Assembly (NCBI RefSeq): GCF_036421915.1
Contig: NZ_JAZGOM010000011.1
DNA: 64,000 bases
Source: Georgenia_A wangjunii
Lineage (GTDB): Bacteria > Actinomycetota > Actinomycetes > Actinomycetales > Actinomycetaceae
Strand: one strand, 5' to 3'
Part shown: positions 50,682 through 60,291 of the stretch, in pieces
How the letters are laid out: every line of letters begins with the position of its first letter
Numbering within the stretch: the first letter of the stretch is position 1
The notes under the pieces: generated by a model
Seen by the model: only the letters and a program-made list of their open reading frames with translations
Databases searched by the model: none
Told to the model about the DNA's origin: nothing
Program-made: the position numbers and the translations under genes

Positions 50682-53633
50682 GTGGACAGGTCGACGCCGG
50701 ACCCGCGCGCGCCGGTCGCGAATGCCCCGTCCGGCGCGCAACCACCCGGACTCGACCGGCACGAGCGCCCCGTCGCGACGCCGGACCGCACCCTGCACAT
50801 GGTGGGCCACGCCCACCTCGACCCGGTGTGGCTGTGGCCCTGGCAGGAGGGCTACCAGGAGGCGCGGGCGACGTTCTGGTCCGCGATCCACCGGATGGAG
50901 GAGTACCCGGACTTCGTCTTCACGAGCGACCAGGTGGTCCTCCTGTCGTGGGTGGAGGAGTCCGACCCGGAGCTGTTCGCGCGGATCCGCGCGCGGGTCG
51001 CCGAGGGGCGCTGGCAGGTCGCCGGCGGGTGGTGGGTGGAGCCTGACTGCAACATGCCCACCGGGGAGTCGTTCGTGCGCCAGGGGCTGTACGGCCAGCG
51101 CTACCTCGACGAGAAGTTCGGCGTGCACGCCACGGTGGGGATGAACGTCGACCCGTTCGGCCACAACGCGATGCTCCCGCAGATCCTGCGCGGGCAGGGA
51201 ATGGACTCCTACTGCTTCCTGCGCCCCGGCCCGCACGAGACCACGCTCGCCGCGACGATGTTCTGGTGGCAGGCCCCGGACGGCTCCCGCGTGCTCGGCT
51301 ACCGGATCCCTTACGAGTACTGCAGCTCCCCCGGTGAGGTGTCCGGGCAGACGGAGAAGGCGCTGGGGCAGGTCGGTGACCCGCGCACCGACGCGATGGT
51401 CTTCTACGGCGTCGGCAACCACGGGGGCGGGCCCACGCGGGCGAACATCGACTCCATCTACCGCTACGACCGCATGGGCACGTTCGGGAGGATGACGATG
51501 TCGTCACCGCGGCGCTTCTTCGACGAGCTGGCCGCCCGGCGCGGACCGGCCGGGATGGCCGAGCTGCCCGTCTGGCGTGACGATCTCCAGCACCACGCGC
51601 CGGGCTGCTACTCCGCGCACTCGGGCATCAAGGCGTGGCAGCGTCGGGCGCAGGCCGCCGTCCTGTCCGCCGAGCGCTGGGCGGCGGTGGGGGCGCTCGC
51701 GGGCGGGCTGGACTACCCCCGCGCGGACCTCGGCCGCGCGTGGAAGCAGGTGCTGTTCAACCAGTTCCACGACGTCATGCCGGGTTCGGCGATCGAGTCC
51801 GCCTACGACGACGCCCGCGACCAGCTCGGCGAGGCCGTCGCCATCTCGAAGCGGATCATCACCCGCACGCACAACGTCATCGCCTCCCACGTCGGGGTCC
51901 CCCTCGAGGAGTCGACGCAGCCGGTCCTCGTCTTCAACCCCCACCCGTGGCCGGTGACGACCGCCGTCGAGCTGCAGTACGGCGTGCAGCCGACGGGCGT
52001 GCACGTCGTCGACGGCGACGGCGCCCAGACCCCGTCCCAGCGGATCCAGTCGACGGCGACGACGAGCGACAAGGGCCGCGGCGCGACGGCCTTCCAGGCG
52101 GAGGTGCCCGCTCTCGGGTACCGGCTCTACCGGCTGCGCGGGGGCCCGGCGCCGGCCGGCACCCCGTGGAGCACGGCGGCACCGGGCGCGCTGCGTGCGA
52201 GCGGGACCGTGCTGGAGAACGACCACCTGCGCGTCGAGGTGGACCCGGGCACCGGGTGGCTCAGCTCGCTGCTCGACAAGCGGACCGGCGTCGACGTCGT
52301 CGGCGGGGCGGGCGCGGGCCGCGGGGTCCGCGACGGCGCGGCGGAGGGCGCCGGTGACGAGGCGGGTGCCGCCGCCAGGAGGCGCGGGCCGCACACCCAG
52401 GTGTGCGAGGACCCGACGGACACGTGGGGCCACCGCGTCGTCTCCTACGCCTGGCCCGGGGAGGAGATGCGCGTGCGGCGCGTGCTCCTGCGGGAGGAGG
52501 GGCCGCTGCGGGCGCGCCTGCGCGTCGAGCGGGAGTGGGGCCGCTCGACGCTGACGGAGGAGCTCGTCCTCGGGCACGACTCTGACGCGCTCGAGGTGCG
52601 CGTGACCATCGACTGGCGGGAGAAGGCGCACCTGCTCAAGATCCGGTTCCCGACGGCGCTCGCGGACCCGCGCGCGACGTACGAGATCCCCTTCGGCGCG
52701 ATCGAGCGCCCGGTCGACGGCGCGGAGGAGCCCGCCCAGACGTGGGTCGATCTGAGCGGGACCGTCGGTGGCAGGCGTGCCGGCCTCGCCGTCGTCAACG
52801 ACGCCAAGCACGCCTTCGACGTCTCGCCGGGGGAGGCGCCGAGCATCGGCATGACCGCCGTGCGCAGCCCCGTCTACTCCTGGCACGACCCGCGCGAGCT
52901 CGACCCCGACGGCCTGTACGCCTACCAGGACCAGGGCGTGCAGACCTTCCGCTACCTGCTCGTGCCGCACGGCGGCGCCTGGCGCGAGGCGGGCCTGGCG
53001 CGGCGCTCCGCCGAGCTGGGCTCGCCCGTGCGGGCGATGCTCGAGAGCTTCCACGCGGGTCCGCTCCCGGACCGGCTCAGCTTCGCAGCCGACGACGGCG
53101 GGCAGGTCATGATCACCGCCGTCAAGGGCAGCGAGGACGACGGCGTGCACGGGCCCGACCTCGTCGTGCGGGCCGTCGAGACGACCGGGCGACCGGCGCG
53201 GGCGCGGCTCGACCTCCCGGTGGCCGGGCGTGCGCTCGAGACCGACTTCGGCGCGAGCCAGGTGCGGACGTTCCGCGTGCCGGCGGACCCGGCGGAGCCG
53301 GTACGCGAGGTCGACCTCGTCGAGTGGCCGCTCGAGGGCGAACCCGACCGGCCGCGTGGGCAGGGGGCGGCCGGAGCGCCGGAGGCGCCGGTGGCGGAAG
53401 CGCCGGACGCGGGAGCGGCGGGGGCGCGCGCGACGGGCACGCCGGACGGAGGGACGACGAGCGGCGGGGTCGCGCGAGAGCGCGCGCGGGCCGAGCTGCA
53501 CGTCGAGCCGCTGCGCCAGGGGCCGCTCAAGCTCCGGGCGAGCGAGCAGGCGGACGACCACCCGGCGTCGGACGCGACGGAGCCGGCCGAGCGGCTCGCC
53601 CCTGAGCAGGGGGAGCTGCCCGCCGATGGCTGA
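50682..53633 (+). CDS. GH38 alpha-mannosidase 2
   Basis: A second GH38 enzyme of 983 aa, only distantly like the first. It lacks the long N-terminal beta region: the zinc motif GHAHLDPVWLWPWQEGYQE (His45, Asp47) is near the start and the nucleophile Asp157 is in NVDPFGHNAML, as in bacterial oligosaccharide-processing members. VFNPHPWPVTTAVEL begins the C-terminal beta part. Low-complexity Ala/Gly/Glu stretches sit near 550 and 890-960. No signal peptide. The GTG at 50682 has GGAGGG before it; the in-frame GTG at 50637 is inside the operator. Confidence 0.92.
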   Translation: MDRSTPDPRAPVANAPSGAQPPGLDRHERPVATPDRTLHMVGHAHLDPVWLWPWQEGYQEARATFWSAIHRMEEYPDFVFTSDQVVLLSWVEESDPELFARIRARVAEGRWQVAGGWWVEPDCNMPTGESFVRQGLYGQRYLDEKFGVHATVGMNVDPFGHNAMLPQILRGQGMDSYCFLRPGPHETTLAATMFWWQAPDGSRVLGYRIPYEYCSSPGEVSGQTEKALGQVGDPRTDAMVFYGVGNHGGGPTRANIDSIYRYDRMGTFGRMTMSSPRRFFDELAARRGPAGMAELPVWRDDLQHHAPGCYSAHSGIKAWQRRAQAAVLSAERWAAVGALAGGLDYPRADLGRAWKQVLFNQFHDVMPGSAIESAYDDARDQLGEAVAISKRIITRTHNVIASHVGVPLEESTQPVLVFNPHPWPVTTAVELQYGVQPTGVHVVDGDGAQTPSQRIQSTATTSDKGRGATAFQAEVPALGYRLYRLRGGPAPAGTPWSTAAPGALRASGTVLENDHLRVEVDPGTGWLSSLLDKRTGVDVVGGAGAGRGVRDGAAEGAGDEAGAAARRRGPHTQVCEDPTDTWGHRVVSYAWPGEEMRVRRVLLREEGPLRARLRVEREWGRSTLTEELVLGHDSDALEVRVTIDWREKAHLLKIRFPTALADPRATYEIPFGAIERPVDGAEEPAQTWVDLSGTVGGRRAGLAVVNDAKHAFDVSPGEAPSIGMTAVRSPVYSWHDPRELDPDGLYAYQDQGVQTFRYLLVPHGGAWREAGLARRSAELGSPVRAMLESFHAGPLPDRLSFAADDGGQVMITAVKGSEDDGVHGPDLVVRAVETTGRPARARLDLPVAGRALETDFGASQVRTFRVPADPAEPVREVDLVEWPLEGEPDRPRGQGAAGAPEAPVAEAPDAGAAGARATGTPDGGTTSGGVARERARAELHVEPLRQGPLKLRASEQADDHPASDATEPAERLAPEQGELPADG

Positions 53634-53690
53634 CGGCGGCATCGACGTCGGAGGTGCCCGCCTCTCGGTGGAGATCCTCCTCCCCGGTGC

Positions 53691-53935
53691 CCATGCAGAA
53701 GTGCAGACGGTGCCGCTGGTCCCGGGGCGCTCCCCCGCGGCGTCCCCCGCCCGCGATCGCCGCTCCGCCCTCCCCTGTCGTGATCATGCAGAAGCGCAGG
53801 CGGGCTCGGTCCGTCCCGCCGCGTTCGGTGCCGCAGACGTCGACGCCTGCGACGGGACCGACCGTGATCCCCGTCCTCAGCCCGCGCGCGAGGGTGGTGC
53901 CGGGAAAGGTGGCCCGGCACTTCTGCATGATCACG
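53691..53935. repeat. Interspersed repeat locus C in the 53.6-54.0 kb gap
   Basis: A partial forward unit (53691-53706), a full forward unit (53777-53797, GTCGTGATCATGCAGAAG...) and a reverse unit (53914-53935, ...TTCTGCATGATCACG) fill the gap between the mannosidase and the next gene. The full units are inverted around about 116 nt, which itself folds (CGGTCCGTCCCG against CGGGACCGACCG). The rest of 53634-53997 holds nothing else I recognise. Confidence 0.7.
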
Positions 53936-53997
53936 TTGGGGTGCGGGGCGGCGCGGCGGGCGTTGAGGGTGCGGGCGAGAGTCACGACGGCGGGTGG

Positions 53998-55914
53998 GTG
54001 GGGGAGACGGGTGGGTTGCGTGTCCGGGTCGTCCTCTCGCCGGGCGAGCGCCTCGGGGGTGGCGGGGGTGGCCGGGCCGTGCGGCTCGACGTCGCGTGCG
54101 TCGCGGGAACCCCGCTCGAGGCGACGGTCCGGCTGCGCGTCGACCTCCCGGGCGTCGACGCGCCGGAGTGGCTCATCCCCGGCCTCTTCTACGGCGAGAA
54201 CCGCCCGGCCGGCAACGACCGCCCCTTCCCGCGCTTCGGCGTCGACCCCGACGACCCGGCCGGCATGACGAGCCCGACGTGGGAGTTCCGGGCGGACCGG
54301 GCCGCCACGCCGGCCGTCTTCGTCTGGGGCGGCGCGGGCGGCATCGCGCTCCGCACGGGCGAGACGAGCGCCGTCGGCCTGACGGGCGTCGGCTTCGCCC
54401 ACGCCGACCGGACGGCGAGCGTGTGGCTGAGCTACCCCTTCCGCGAGACGCCCGTCTCGTACGACGGCTCCGCCGACGCCCTCCCGCCCGTCACGGCCGG
54501 GCACCGCTGGGAGCCGGGCGAGGAGGCGACGCTCACCGCGGCCCTCCACGACGTCGGCACCGACCGGCACGCCTACGCCCTCGTCCTCCGTGCGTGCGCC
54601 GAGGCCGCGCGCGCGAGCGACCCGGTGGCGCCGTGGGTGCGCGTGAGCGAGGCCGCCGACATCGCCGCCGAGGGGCTCCTGCGCTGGCACTACGACCCGG
54701 ACCCCGGCGTGCTGCTCGAGACGGTCGGCTTCGACCGGGGCATCGGCGGGCAGGACGGGCGCGCCGTCGACCGGCAGGCGATGCACGTCGGCTGGGTCTC
54801 GGGCGTCCCCTGGGCGTACGCGCTCCTCGCGCACGGGCTCCGGACCGGGCGGCGCGACGAGGTCGTGGCCGCCCGCGCCGTCATCGACTTCGTCTGCTCC
54901 GAGCTCTCGCCGTCGGGCACGTTCTGGGGCGTCTGGTACCGCGAGCACGGGTGGCGCGCGAGCTGGAGCCCCCTGCCGGACGGGCTCCACGCGCGCACGC
55001 TGGGGGAGGCCACGCTCTTCCTCCTGCGTGCCCTCGACCTGGCCGGGGGCGCTGGGAGCGGTCGCGGCACGGGAGCGGGCGCGGGTCCACCGGGCGGGTA
55101 CCTCGACGCGGACGAGGACGACGACGCCCGCCGCACCCGGTGGCGCGCGGTCGCCCGCTCGAACCTCGACGCGCTCGTCCGCCGGCAGCGGCCCGACGGC
55201 AACCTCGGCGCCATCCACCACGCGCGCACGGGTGAGGTGCTCGCGTGGGAGGGCACGGCCGGGCTCACGTGGGTCGCGGCCTTCGCCGAGGCGCACGCCC
55301 TCGACGACGACGGCCGCTACCTCGCCGCGGCGCAGCGGGCGGGGGAGTACTACGCGCGGTTCGTCGAGGCGGAGCTCATCCACGGCGCACCCGAGGACGT
55401 CGGCCTCGCGCCGACGTCGGAGGACGGGTACGCGGCGGTCATGGCCTACGTCGCGCTCCACCGGCGGACGGGAGCACGCCGCTGGCTCGACCTCGCGCGC
55501 CGGGCGGCGGACTGGATGCTCACCTTCCGTTACACGTACAACGTCGACTTCCCGCCCCGCACGCCGCTCGGCGTCTACGGGTTCGCCTCGCGCGGCGCGG
55601 ACCAGGCCTCGCCGTCCAACCAGCACCTGCACGCCTACGGCCTCGTGTGCACCGAGGAGCTGCTCACGCTCGCGGACGCGCTCGGCGACGACCACTACGC
55701 CGAGCGCGCCCGGGAGACGCTCGCGTGCTTCCGCCAGCTCCTGCCCGTGGCCGACGGCGACGTCAACGCCTACCGCGGCATGATCACCGAGCGGTACTAC
55801 CAGACGGCGTGCTTCCAGCCGAAGGGGATGGTGCTCGGGCTCTCGCACGCGTGGAGCGTGGGGGTGCTGCTCCTCGCCTGCGAGCAGGTCATCGCGCGCG
55901 GCCCGACGACGTAG
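53998..55914 (+). CDS. Predicted (alpha/alpha)6-barrel glycoside hydrolase, unassigned family
   Basis: About 638 aa. The N-terminal 200 residues are beta-rich (EWLIPGLFYGENRPAGNDRP, SPTWEFRADRAATPAVFVW). The rest is a helical-barrel pattern of repeating hairpins with aromatic and acidic residues: GFDRGIGGQDGRAVDRQAMH, GTFWGVWYREHGWRASWSP, LAWEGTAGLTWVAAFAEAH, SPSNQHLHAYGLV. This suggests a six-hairpin glycosidase or lyase, but I cannot name a family or catalytic residues. No signal peptide. The start is unsure: GTG 53998 is used, GTG 53941 is also in frame, and neither has a convincing ribosome site. It follows the two mannosidases in the same direction. Confidence 0.6.
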   Translation: MGETGGLRVRVVLSPGERLGGGGGGRAVRLDVACVAGTPLEATVRLRVDLPGVDAPEWLIPGLFYGENRPAGNDRPFPRFGVDPDDPAGMTSPTWEFRADRAATPAVFVWGGAGGIALRTGETSAVGLTGVGFAHADRTASVWLSYPFRETPVSYDGSADALPPVTAGHRWEPGEEATLTAALHDVGTDRHAYALVLRACAEAARASDPVAPWVRVSEAADIAAEGLLRWHYDPDPGVLLETVGFDRGIGGQDGRAVDRQAMHVGWVSGVPWAYALLAHGLRTGRRDEVVAARAVIDFVCSELSPSGTFWGVWYREHGWRASWSPLPDGLHARTLGEATLFLLRALDLAGGAGSGRGTGAGAGPPGGYLDADEDDDARRTRWRAVARSNLDALVRRQRPDGNLGAIHHARTGEVLAWEGTAGLTWVAAFAEAHALDDDGRYLAAAQRAGEYYARFVEAELIHGAPEDVGLAPTSEDGYAAVMAYVALHRRTGARRWLDLARRAADWMLTFRYTYNVDFPPRTPLGVYGFASRGADQASPSNQHLHAYGLVCTEELLTLADALGDDHYAERARETLACFRQLLPVADGDVNAYRGMITERYYQTACFQPKGMVLGLSHAWSVGVLLLACEQVIARGPTT

Positions 55915-56103
55915 GCCCGACGGCGCCGTCAGTGGCCCCGACGGGCGTCGTCTGGACCGGGCCGGGCGGTCGACAGCCCGCCGCGGCGGTGGGAGTGTGA
56001 GCCGACAGGCAGTGGCGGCGTCGCCGGGCCCGCGGTGGCGCGCCCTCGGCGCCCCGCCGGCGCACGCCGACCAGGCAGGCGCCGTGCTCGCGAAGGAGAC
56101 CTC

Positions 56104-56147
56104 GTGGTGGAGGAGGCGGCATGACCGTCCCGGAGCGCGCCCGATGA
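56104..56147 (+). other. Two overlapping mini-frames leading into the PfkB kinase gene
   Basis: AAGGAG (56093-56098) is followed by GTG at 56104 and a six-codon frame ending in TGA at 56124; that stop overlaps an ATG at 56121 (behind GGAGGAGG) that opens an eight-codon frame (MTVPERAR) whose stop overlaps the kinase ATG at 56144. It may ensure translational coupling, or be chance. Confidence 0.3.
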
Positions 56148-57052
56148 CCGGCACCGTCGTCGTCGTCGGCAGCGCCAACGTCGACCTCGTCGTCGACGTC
56201 CCGCGCCACCCCGCGGCGGGGGAGACGGTCCTCGGGGGCGCCCTGCGCCGCAGCCCCGGCGGCAAGGGTGCCAACCAGGCCGTCGCCGCGGCTCGGGCGG
56301 GCGGCGCGCGCACGAGCTTCCTCGGAGCGGTGGGCCAGGACGAGGGCGCGGACCTCCTGCTCGCCTCCCTCGAGCGAGCGGGTGTGCGCACCGACCTCGT
56401 CCGGCGCAGCGACGCCGCTACCGGCACGGCCCTCATCAGCGTGAGCGCCGACGGAGAGAACACGATCATCGTCGCCCCCGGCGCCAACGACGACGTCGCC
56501 GTCGACGCCGCCGCCCGGGCACGCCTGGGCGAGGCTGACGTCGTCCTCGCCCAGCTCGAGATCCCGCTCGAGACGGTCCTCGCGGCCGCCCGCGCCCGCC
56601 GGCCCGGTGCCCTCTTCGCGCTCAACGCCGCACCCTCGCGCGACCTCCCCGACGAGGTGTGGCACGCCGTCGACGTCCTCCTCGTCAACGAGCACGAGGC
56701 GCGCGACCTCACGGGGGCGGTCAGCCAGGAGACCGCCCTGACGTCGCTGCTCGCCCGGGTCCCGGCTGTCGTCATCACGCTCGGGCCGGCGGGGTGCCTC
56801 GTCGCCGAGCGCGGCGGGGTGCCGGTCATGGCGCCCAGCCCCCGCGTGGCCGCCGTCGACACGACGGGGGCCGGCGACACGTTCTCCGGCGTGCTCGCCG
56901 CGGCGCTGGCCGACGGCGAGCCCCTCCTCGTGGCGTCGCGCCGGGCCGTGGCCGCCGGCGCCCTCGCCGTCACCCGCCCCGGCGCCCAGGACGCCGTGCC
57001 CACCGCGGCCGAGACCGTGGCGCTCGCGCGGGCCACGTGCCCGGCGGGCTGA
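56144..57052 (+). CDS. PfkB-family sugar kinase (ribokinase-like)
   Basis: A 302-aa carbohydrate kinase. PfkB signature 1 is SPGGKGANQAVAAARAGG, and signature 2 is DTTGAGDTFSGVLAAAL with catalytic Asp245; VVVGSANVDLVV at the start and LFALNAAPSRDLPDEV in the middle fit ribokinases. The mannose or other sugar released by the glycosidases would need a kinase, but the ribokinase pattern points to a furanose. The ATG at 56144 is directly coupled to a mini-frame. A ROK regulator follows. Confidence 0.88.
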   Translation: MTGTVVVVGSANVDLVVDVPRHPAAGETVLGGALRRSPGGKGANQAVAAARAGGARTSFLGAVGQDEGADLLLASLERAGVRTDLVRRSDAATGTALISVSADGENTIIVAPGANDDVAVDAAARARLGEADVVLAQLEIPLETVLAAARARRPGALFALNAAPSRDLPDEVWHAVDVLLVNEHEARDLTGAVSQETALTSLLARVPAVVITLGPAGCLVAERGGVPVMAPSPRVAAVDTTGAGDTFSGVLAAALADGEPLLVASRRAVAAGALAVTRPGAQDAVPTAAETVALARATCPAG

Positions 57053-57134
57053 GCGCAGCCGCCCGGGCGGGACGCCGGTCCCCGCCAGCGGGGGCTCGTC
57101 CACCCCGCCGGCACGGAGCACTAAGGTCGTGCAC

Positions 57135-58406
57135 GTGAGCGGGCGAACGGACGAGGACCAGGCGGCGCCCTCCCTCGGTGCCGCCTACAGCCAGGGGTCC
57201 CTGCGCACCCAGAACCTCGCGCTCGTGGCCGCCCACGCCTTCCGCAGCGAGCAGCGGCTCTCTCGCGCCGGCCTCGCCGAGGCGACCGGACTGACCCGCT
57301 CCACGGTGTCCCGGCTCGTGGGCGAGCTCGTCGAGGCCCGCATCCTCGACGAGCTGTCTCCCCACGAGGGACGCCAGGGCCGCCCCGCCATCCCGCTCGC
57401 CCCCGCCGCACGTTCGATCGTCGGCATCGGGCTCGAGGTGAGCGGCGGGTACCTCGCGGGGCGCGCCGTCGACCTGCGGGGAGCCGTGCTCACCGAGAGC
57501 ATCGTCCACGGGCGGTTCGAGCACTCCGCTCCCGGGCCGGTCCTCGCCCGCCTGGGGGACCTTCTCCGCGGCATGAGCACGGGCGGCGCCCTGGACGGCG
57601 CGCGCATCGCCGGGGTCAACCTCGCCCTGCCCGGCCTCGTCGACCCCGCCGCCGGACGGTTGCTGCGGGCGCCGAACCTCGGCTGGGACGAGCTCCACCC
57701 CGAGGAGTACCTCGGGGAGGGAGCCATGCCGGAGGGGGTGCCGCTCCTCGTGCGGAACGAGGCGGACCTCGCGGCGTTCGCCCACTCGCGCAGCGCGCCC
57801 GGACGGCCGGAGCCCGCCTCGACGTTCTTCTACGTCTCCGGAGAGATCGGCGTCGGTGCTGCCACCGTCGTCAACGGTGCCGTCTCGGCGGGCATGCGGG
57901 GCTGGGCCGGGGAGATCGGGCACACGCTCGTCGACCCCGCCGGGCCTGGCTGCGGGTGCGGCGCCCGCGGGTGCCTCGAGCAGTACACCGGGCGGGACGT
58001 GCTCCTCGAGCGGGCGGGTCTGCCGGCGGGGACGACACCCGGCGAGCTCGCGGACGCCGCCCTCGCCGGCAGCGCCCCGGCGCTCCAGGCCGTCGAGCGC
58101 GCCGGCTGGGCCCTCGGGATCGCCCTGTCGGGCGCGGTCAACCTCCTCGACGTCCACGACGTCGTCCTCGGTGGGTCCTTCGCGCCCCTGTTCGACCTCC
58201 TCCGGCCGCCGGTCGAGGAGCAGCTGCGCACGCGCGTCCTCGCCTCGCCGTGGGCGGAGGTGCACCTGCGCCCCGCGGGTGACGACTCGTTCCCCGCGGT
58301 CACCGGCGGCGCCGTCGCCGCCCTCGAGACGGTCATCAGCGCGCCGGCGACCTGGATGCGCGCGCCGTCCACGGTGGCGCCACCGACGATGGCCTGGCAA
58401 GGCTGA
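57135..58406 (+). CDS. ROK-family transcriptional regulator
   Basis: A 423-aa repressor-type ROK protein. An N-terminal MarR-like helix-turn-helix (LSRAGLAEATGLTRSTVSRL) is joined to a ROK sugar-kinase-like domain with VSGEIGVGAATVVNG, GWAGEIGHTLVDP and the zinc motif GCGCGARGCLEQY. The ATP loop is weak, so it probably senses sugar without phosphorylating it. TAAGGT (57122-57127) is 7 nt before the GTG at 57135, suggesting a leaderless message. It may control the PfkB kinase or the unassigned glycosidase upstream. Confidence 0.88.
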   Translation: MSGRTDEDQAAPSLGAAYSQGSLRTQNLALVAAHAFRSEQRLSRAGLAEATGLTRSTVSRLVGELVEARILDELSPHEGRQGRPAIPLAPAARSIVGIGLEVSGGYLAGRAVDLRGAVLTESIVHGRFEHSAPGPVLARLGDLLRGMSTGGALDGARIAGVNLALPGLVDPAAGRLLRAPNLGWDELHPEEYLGEGAMPEGVPLLVRNEADLAAFAHSRSAPGRPEPASTFFYVSGEIGVGAATVVNGAVSAGMRGWAGEIGHTLVDPAGPGCGCGARGCLEQYTGRDVLLERAGLPAGTTPGELADAALAGSAPALQAVERAGWALGIALSGAVNLLDVHDVVLGGSFAPLFDLLRPPVEEQLRTRVLASPWAEVHLRPAGDDSFPAVTGGAVAALETVISAPATWMRAPSTVAPPTMAWQG

Positions 58407-58444
58407 GGCGCTGACGCGTCGCCCCGCGACCGGTCGGGCTGCGC

Positions 58445-59296
58445 TCAGATCTCGCGCATGCCGGGGAGCGGGAGCGGTTGCGGCCGCTTGGGCACCCGCG
58501 CGTCGCCCGACGACGTGCGCCGGAGCCGCCGCTGCGCCCAGGGGTAGGCGAACTCGCGCACCCAGCGGACGTCGCTGCGCACCCGGTCGGCGCGCGCGAC
58601 GGGCGGCAGGGGCGTGAGCGGGTCGTCCCACGCGGCGTCGTCCGGCGCGAGGCCGAGCGCGACGAGCGCGGCCTGGGCCACCCGCTCGTGCCCCTCGGTG
58701 GTGAGGTGGATCCGGTCCGGGGCCCACATGCGCCAGTCCCGCAGGGAGCGCATGCCCCACAGGTCGACGACGTGCGCGCCGTGGCGGTGGGCGATCGACC
58801 ACACGTGCGAGTTGAAGACGGCCACGCGCGAGCGGGTGAGCCGGATGACGGCGGAGTCGGCCGGGTCGATGCCGGTGGCCATGAGGACGTCGACCCCGGC
58901 CTCGCGCAGCCGCACGACGGCGGTCTCGAGCCGGGTGGCGAGGGCGTCGGAGTCGGCGCCGGGGCGGAGGATGTCGTTCCCGCCCCCGACGAGGGAGACG
59001 AGGTCCGGCTGCGCGGCGAGCGCGACCGGCAGCTGCTCGTCGACGATCCGGCCCAGGAGACGCCCGCGGATGGCGAGGTTGGCGTACTCCAGCGGCTCGC
59101 GGCCGGCGGCCACGCGCCGGGCCGAGAGCGTGCCCGCGAGGAGGTCGGCCCACCCGCGGGTGTGCTCGGGGTCGTCCGGGTCGGTGTCCCACAGGCCCTC
59201 GGTGAAGGAGTCACCGAGCGCGACGTAGCGGCCCCAGCGGGGGGCCGGCGCGCCGTCGTCGTCTGCAGGAGCGGGCGGGATGCTCTCGTTGGTCAC
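58445..59296 (-). CDS. SGNH/GDSL-family hydrolase
   Basis: A 283-aa serine esterase/lipase-type hydrolase. Block I is VALGDSFTEGLWD with catalytic Ser30, block II GRLLGRIV contributes the oxyanion Gly, block III is VGGGNDIL, and block V is DRIHLTTEGHERVA with the catalytic Asp/His pair. No signal peptide, so it is intracellular. CACCAT stands six bases before the GTG (minus strand 59303-59308), a possible leaderless start. Substrate unknown. It converges with the ROK gene. Confidence 0.9.
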   Translation of the reverse strand: MTNESIPPAPADDDGAPAPRWGRYVALGDSFTEGLWDTDPDDPEHTRGWADLLAGTLSARRVAAGREPLEYANLAIRGRLLGRIVDEQLPVALAAQPDLVSLVGGGNDILRPGADSDALATRLETAVVRLREAGVDVLMATGIDPADSAVIRLTRSRVAVFNSHVWSIAHRHGAHVVDLWGMRSLRDWRMWAPDRIHLTTEGHERVAQAALVALGLAPDDAAWDDPLTPLPPVARADRVRSDVRWVREFAYPWAQRRLRRTSSGDARVPKRPQPLPLPGMREI

Positions 59297-59350
59297 CGGT
59301 CGATGGTGCCACCAGCGCCCGCGCCGGACCAGGTCGGGCGGGAGCCGCCC

Positions 59351-60067
59351 CTAGGGCAGGGTCCAGTCGACGGGCTCGCCGCCCTGCTCGCGCAGGAGCG
59401 CGTTGGCGCGGGAGAACGGGCGTGAGCCGAAGAACCCGCGTGAGGCCGAGAGAGGGCTCGGGTGCGCGGAGGCCACGACCGGCGTCGTCCCGAGGAGCGG
59501 GGTGAGGGTCTGCGCGTCGCGGCCCCAGAGGATGGCGACGAGCGGGGTGCCGCGCGCCACGAGCGCGGTGATGGCGTGGTCGGTCACCGCCTCCCAGCCC
59601 TTGCCCCGGTGGGAGGCGGCGGCCCCGGGCGCGACGGTGAGGACCCGGTTGAGGAGCATGACGCCCTGCTCGGTCCAGGCGGAGAGGTCACCGGTGCTCG
59701 GAGGCGGGGCGCCGACGTCGTCCCCGAGCTCGCGGACGATGTTGACGAGGCTGCGCGGCAGCGGACGCACGTCCGGCTGGACCGAGAACGAGAGCCCCAT
59801 GGCGTGGCCCGGCGTGGGGTACGGGTCCTGCCCGACGATGAGCACCCGGACGGCCGTGAACGGGGTCGTGAAGGCACGCAGGACGTCCGCGCCCGCCGGC
59901 AGGTAGCTCCGGCCGGCCGCCACCTCCGCGCGGAGGAAGTCGCCCATGGCGTGGACCTGCGGCTCGACCGGGGCGAGGGCCTTGGCCCAGCCGGGATCGA
60001 CCAGCGCGCTCAGCGGGGCCGGTGGCTTGCCCGCCGGGGTGCGGGCGGTGGACGGAGGCGGGCTCAC
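59351..60067 (-). CDS. ung: Uracil-DNA glycosylase (family 1)
   Basis: Removes uracil from DNA. The 238-aa enzyme has the water-activating motif GQDPYPTPGHAMGLSFSV (Asp81), LLNRVLTV, the uracil-binding LVAILWGRDAQ and the minor-groove loop HPSPLSASRGFFGSRPFS. The GTG at 60067 is taken because TAGCCT is 7 nt upstream and the protein then has family length. Monocistronic. Confidence 0.95.
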   Translation of the reverse strand: MSPPPSTARTPAGKPPAPLSALVDPGWAKALAPVEPQVHAMGDFLRAEVAAGRSYLPAGADVLRAFTTPFTAVRVLIVGQDPYPTPGHAMGLSFSVQPDVRPLPRSLVNIVRELGDDVGAPPPSTGDLSAWTEQGVMLLNRVLTVAPGAAASHRGKGWEAVTDHAITALVARGTPLVAILWGRDAQTLTPLLGTTPVVASAHPSPLSASRGFFGSRPFSRANALLREQGGEPVDWTLP

Positions 60068-60213
60068 GGGGGCGAGGCTACCGCCCGTACCCTGCCCCCT
60101 CTTGGCGCGGCTGCGGCCGGGCCCCTGCCCTGCGTCCGGCCGGCGCCTGGGGCGTGGCGGCGCGCGGCCGGCGCCTGGCGGCCCACGGCGCGCGGCGACG
60201 ACACGCGCAGTGA

Positions 60214-60243
60214 ATGACACCGGTGTCGTTCGTCCCTTAGCAT
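60214..60243 (+). promoter_or_regulatory. Promoter and palindrome before the DUF3263 gene
   Basis: ATGACA (60214-60219) and TAGCAT (60238-60243) are 18 nt apart. The perfect 12-bp palindrome GACACCGGTGTC (60216-60227) overlaps the -35 box, a likely operator. Confidence 0.5.
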
Positions 60244-60291
60244 GGCGGGGCGCCCGGCGATCGGCCGGCACGCCGGAGCAGTGGAGGAGAC

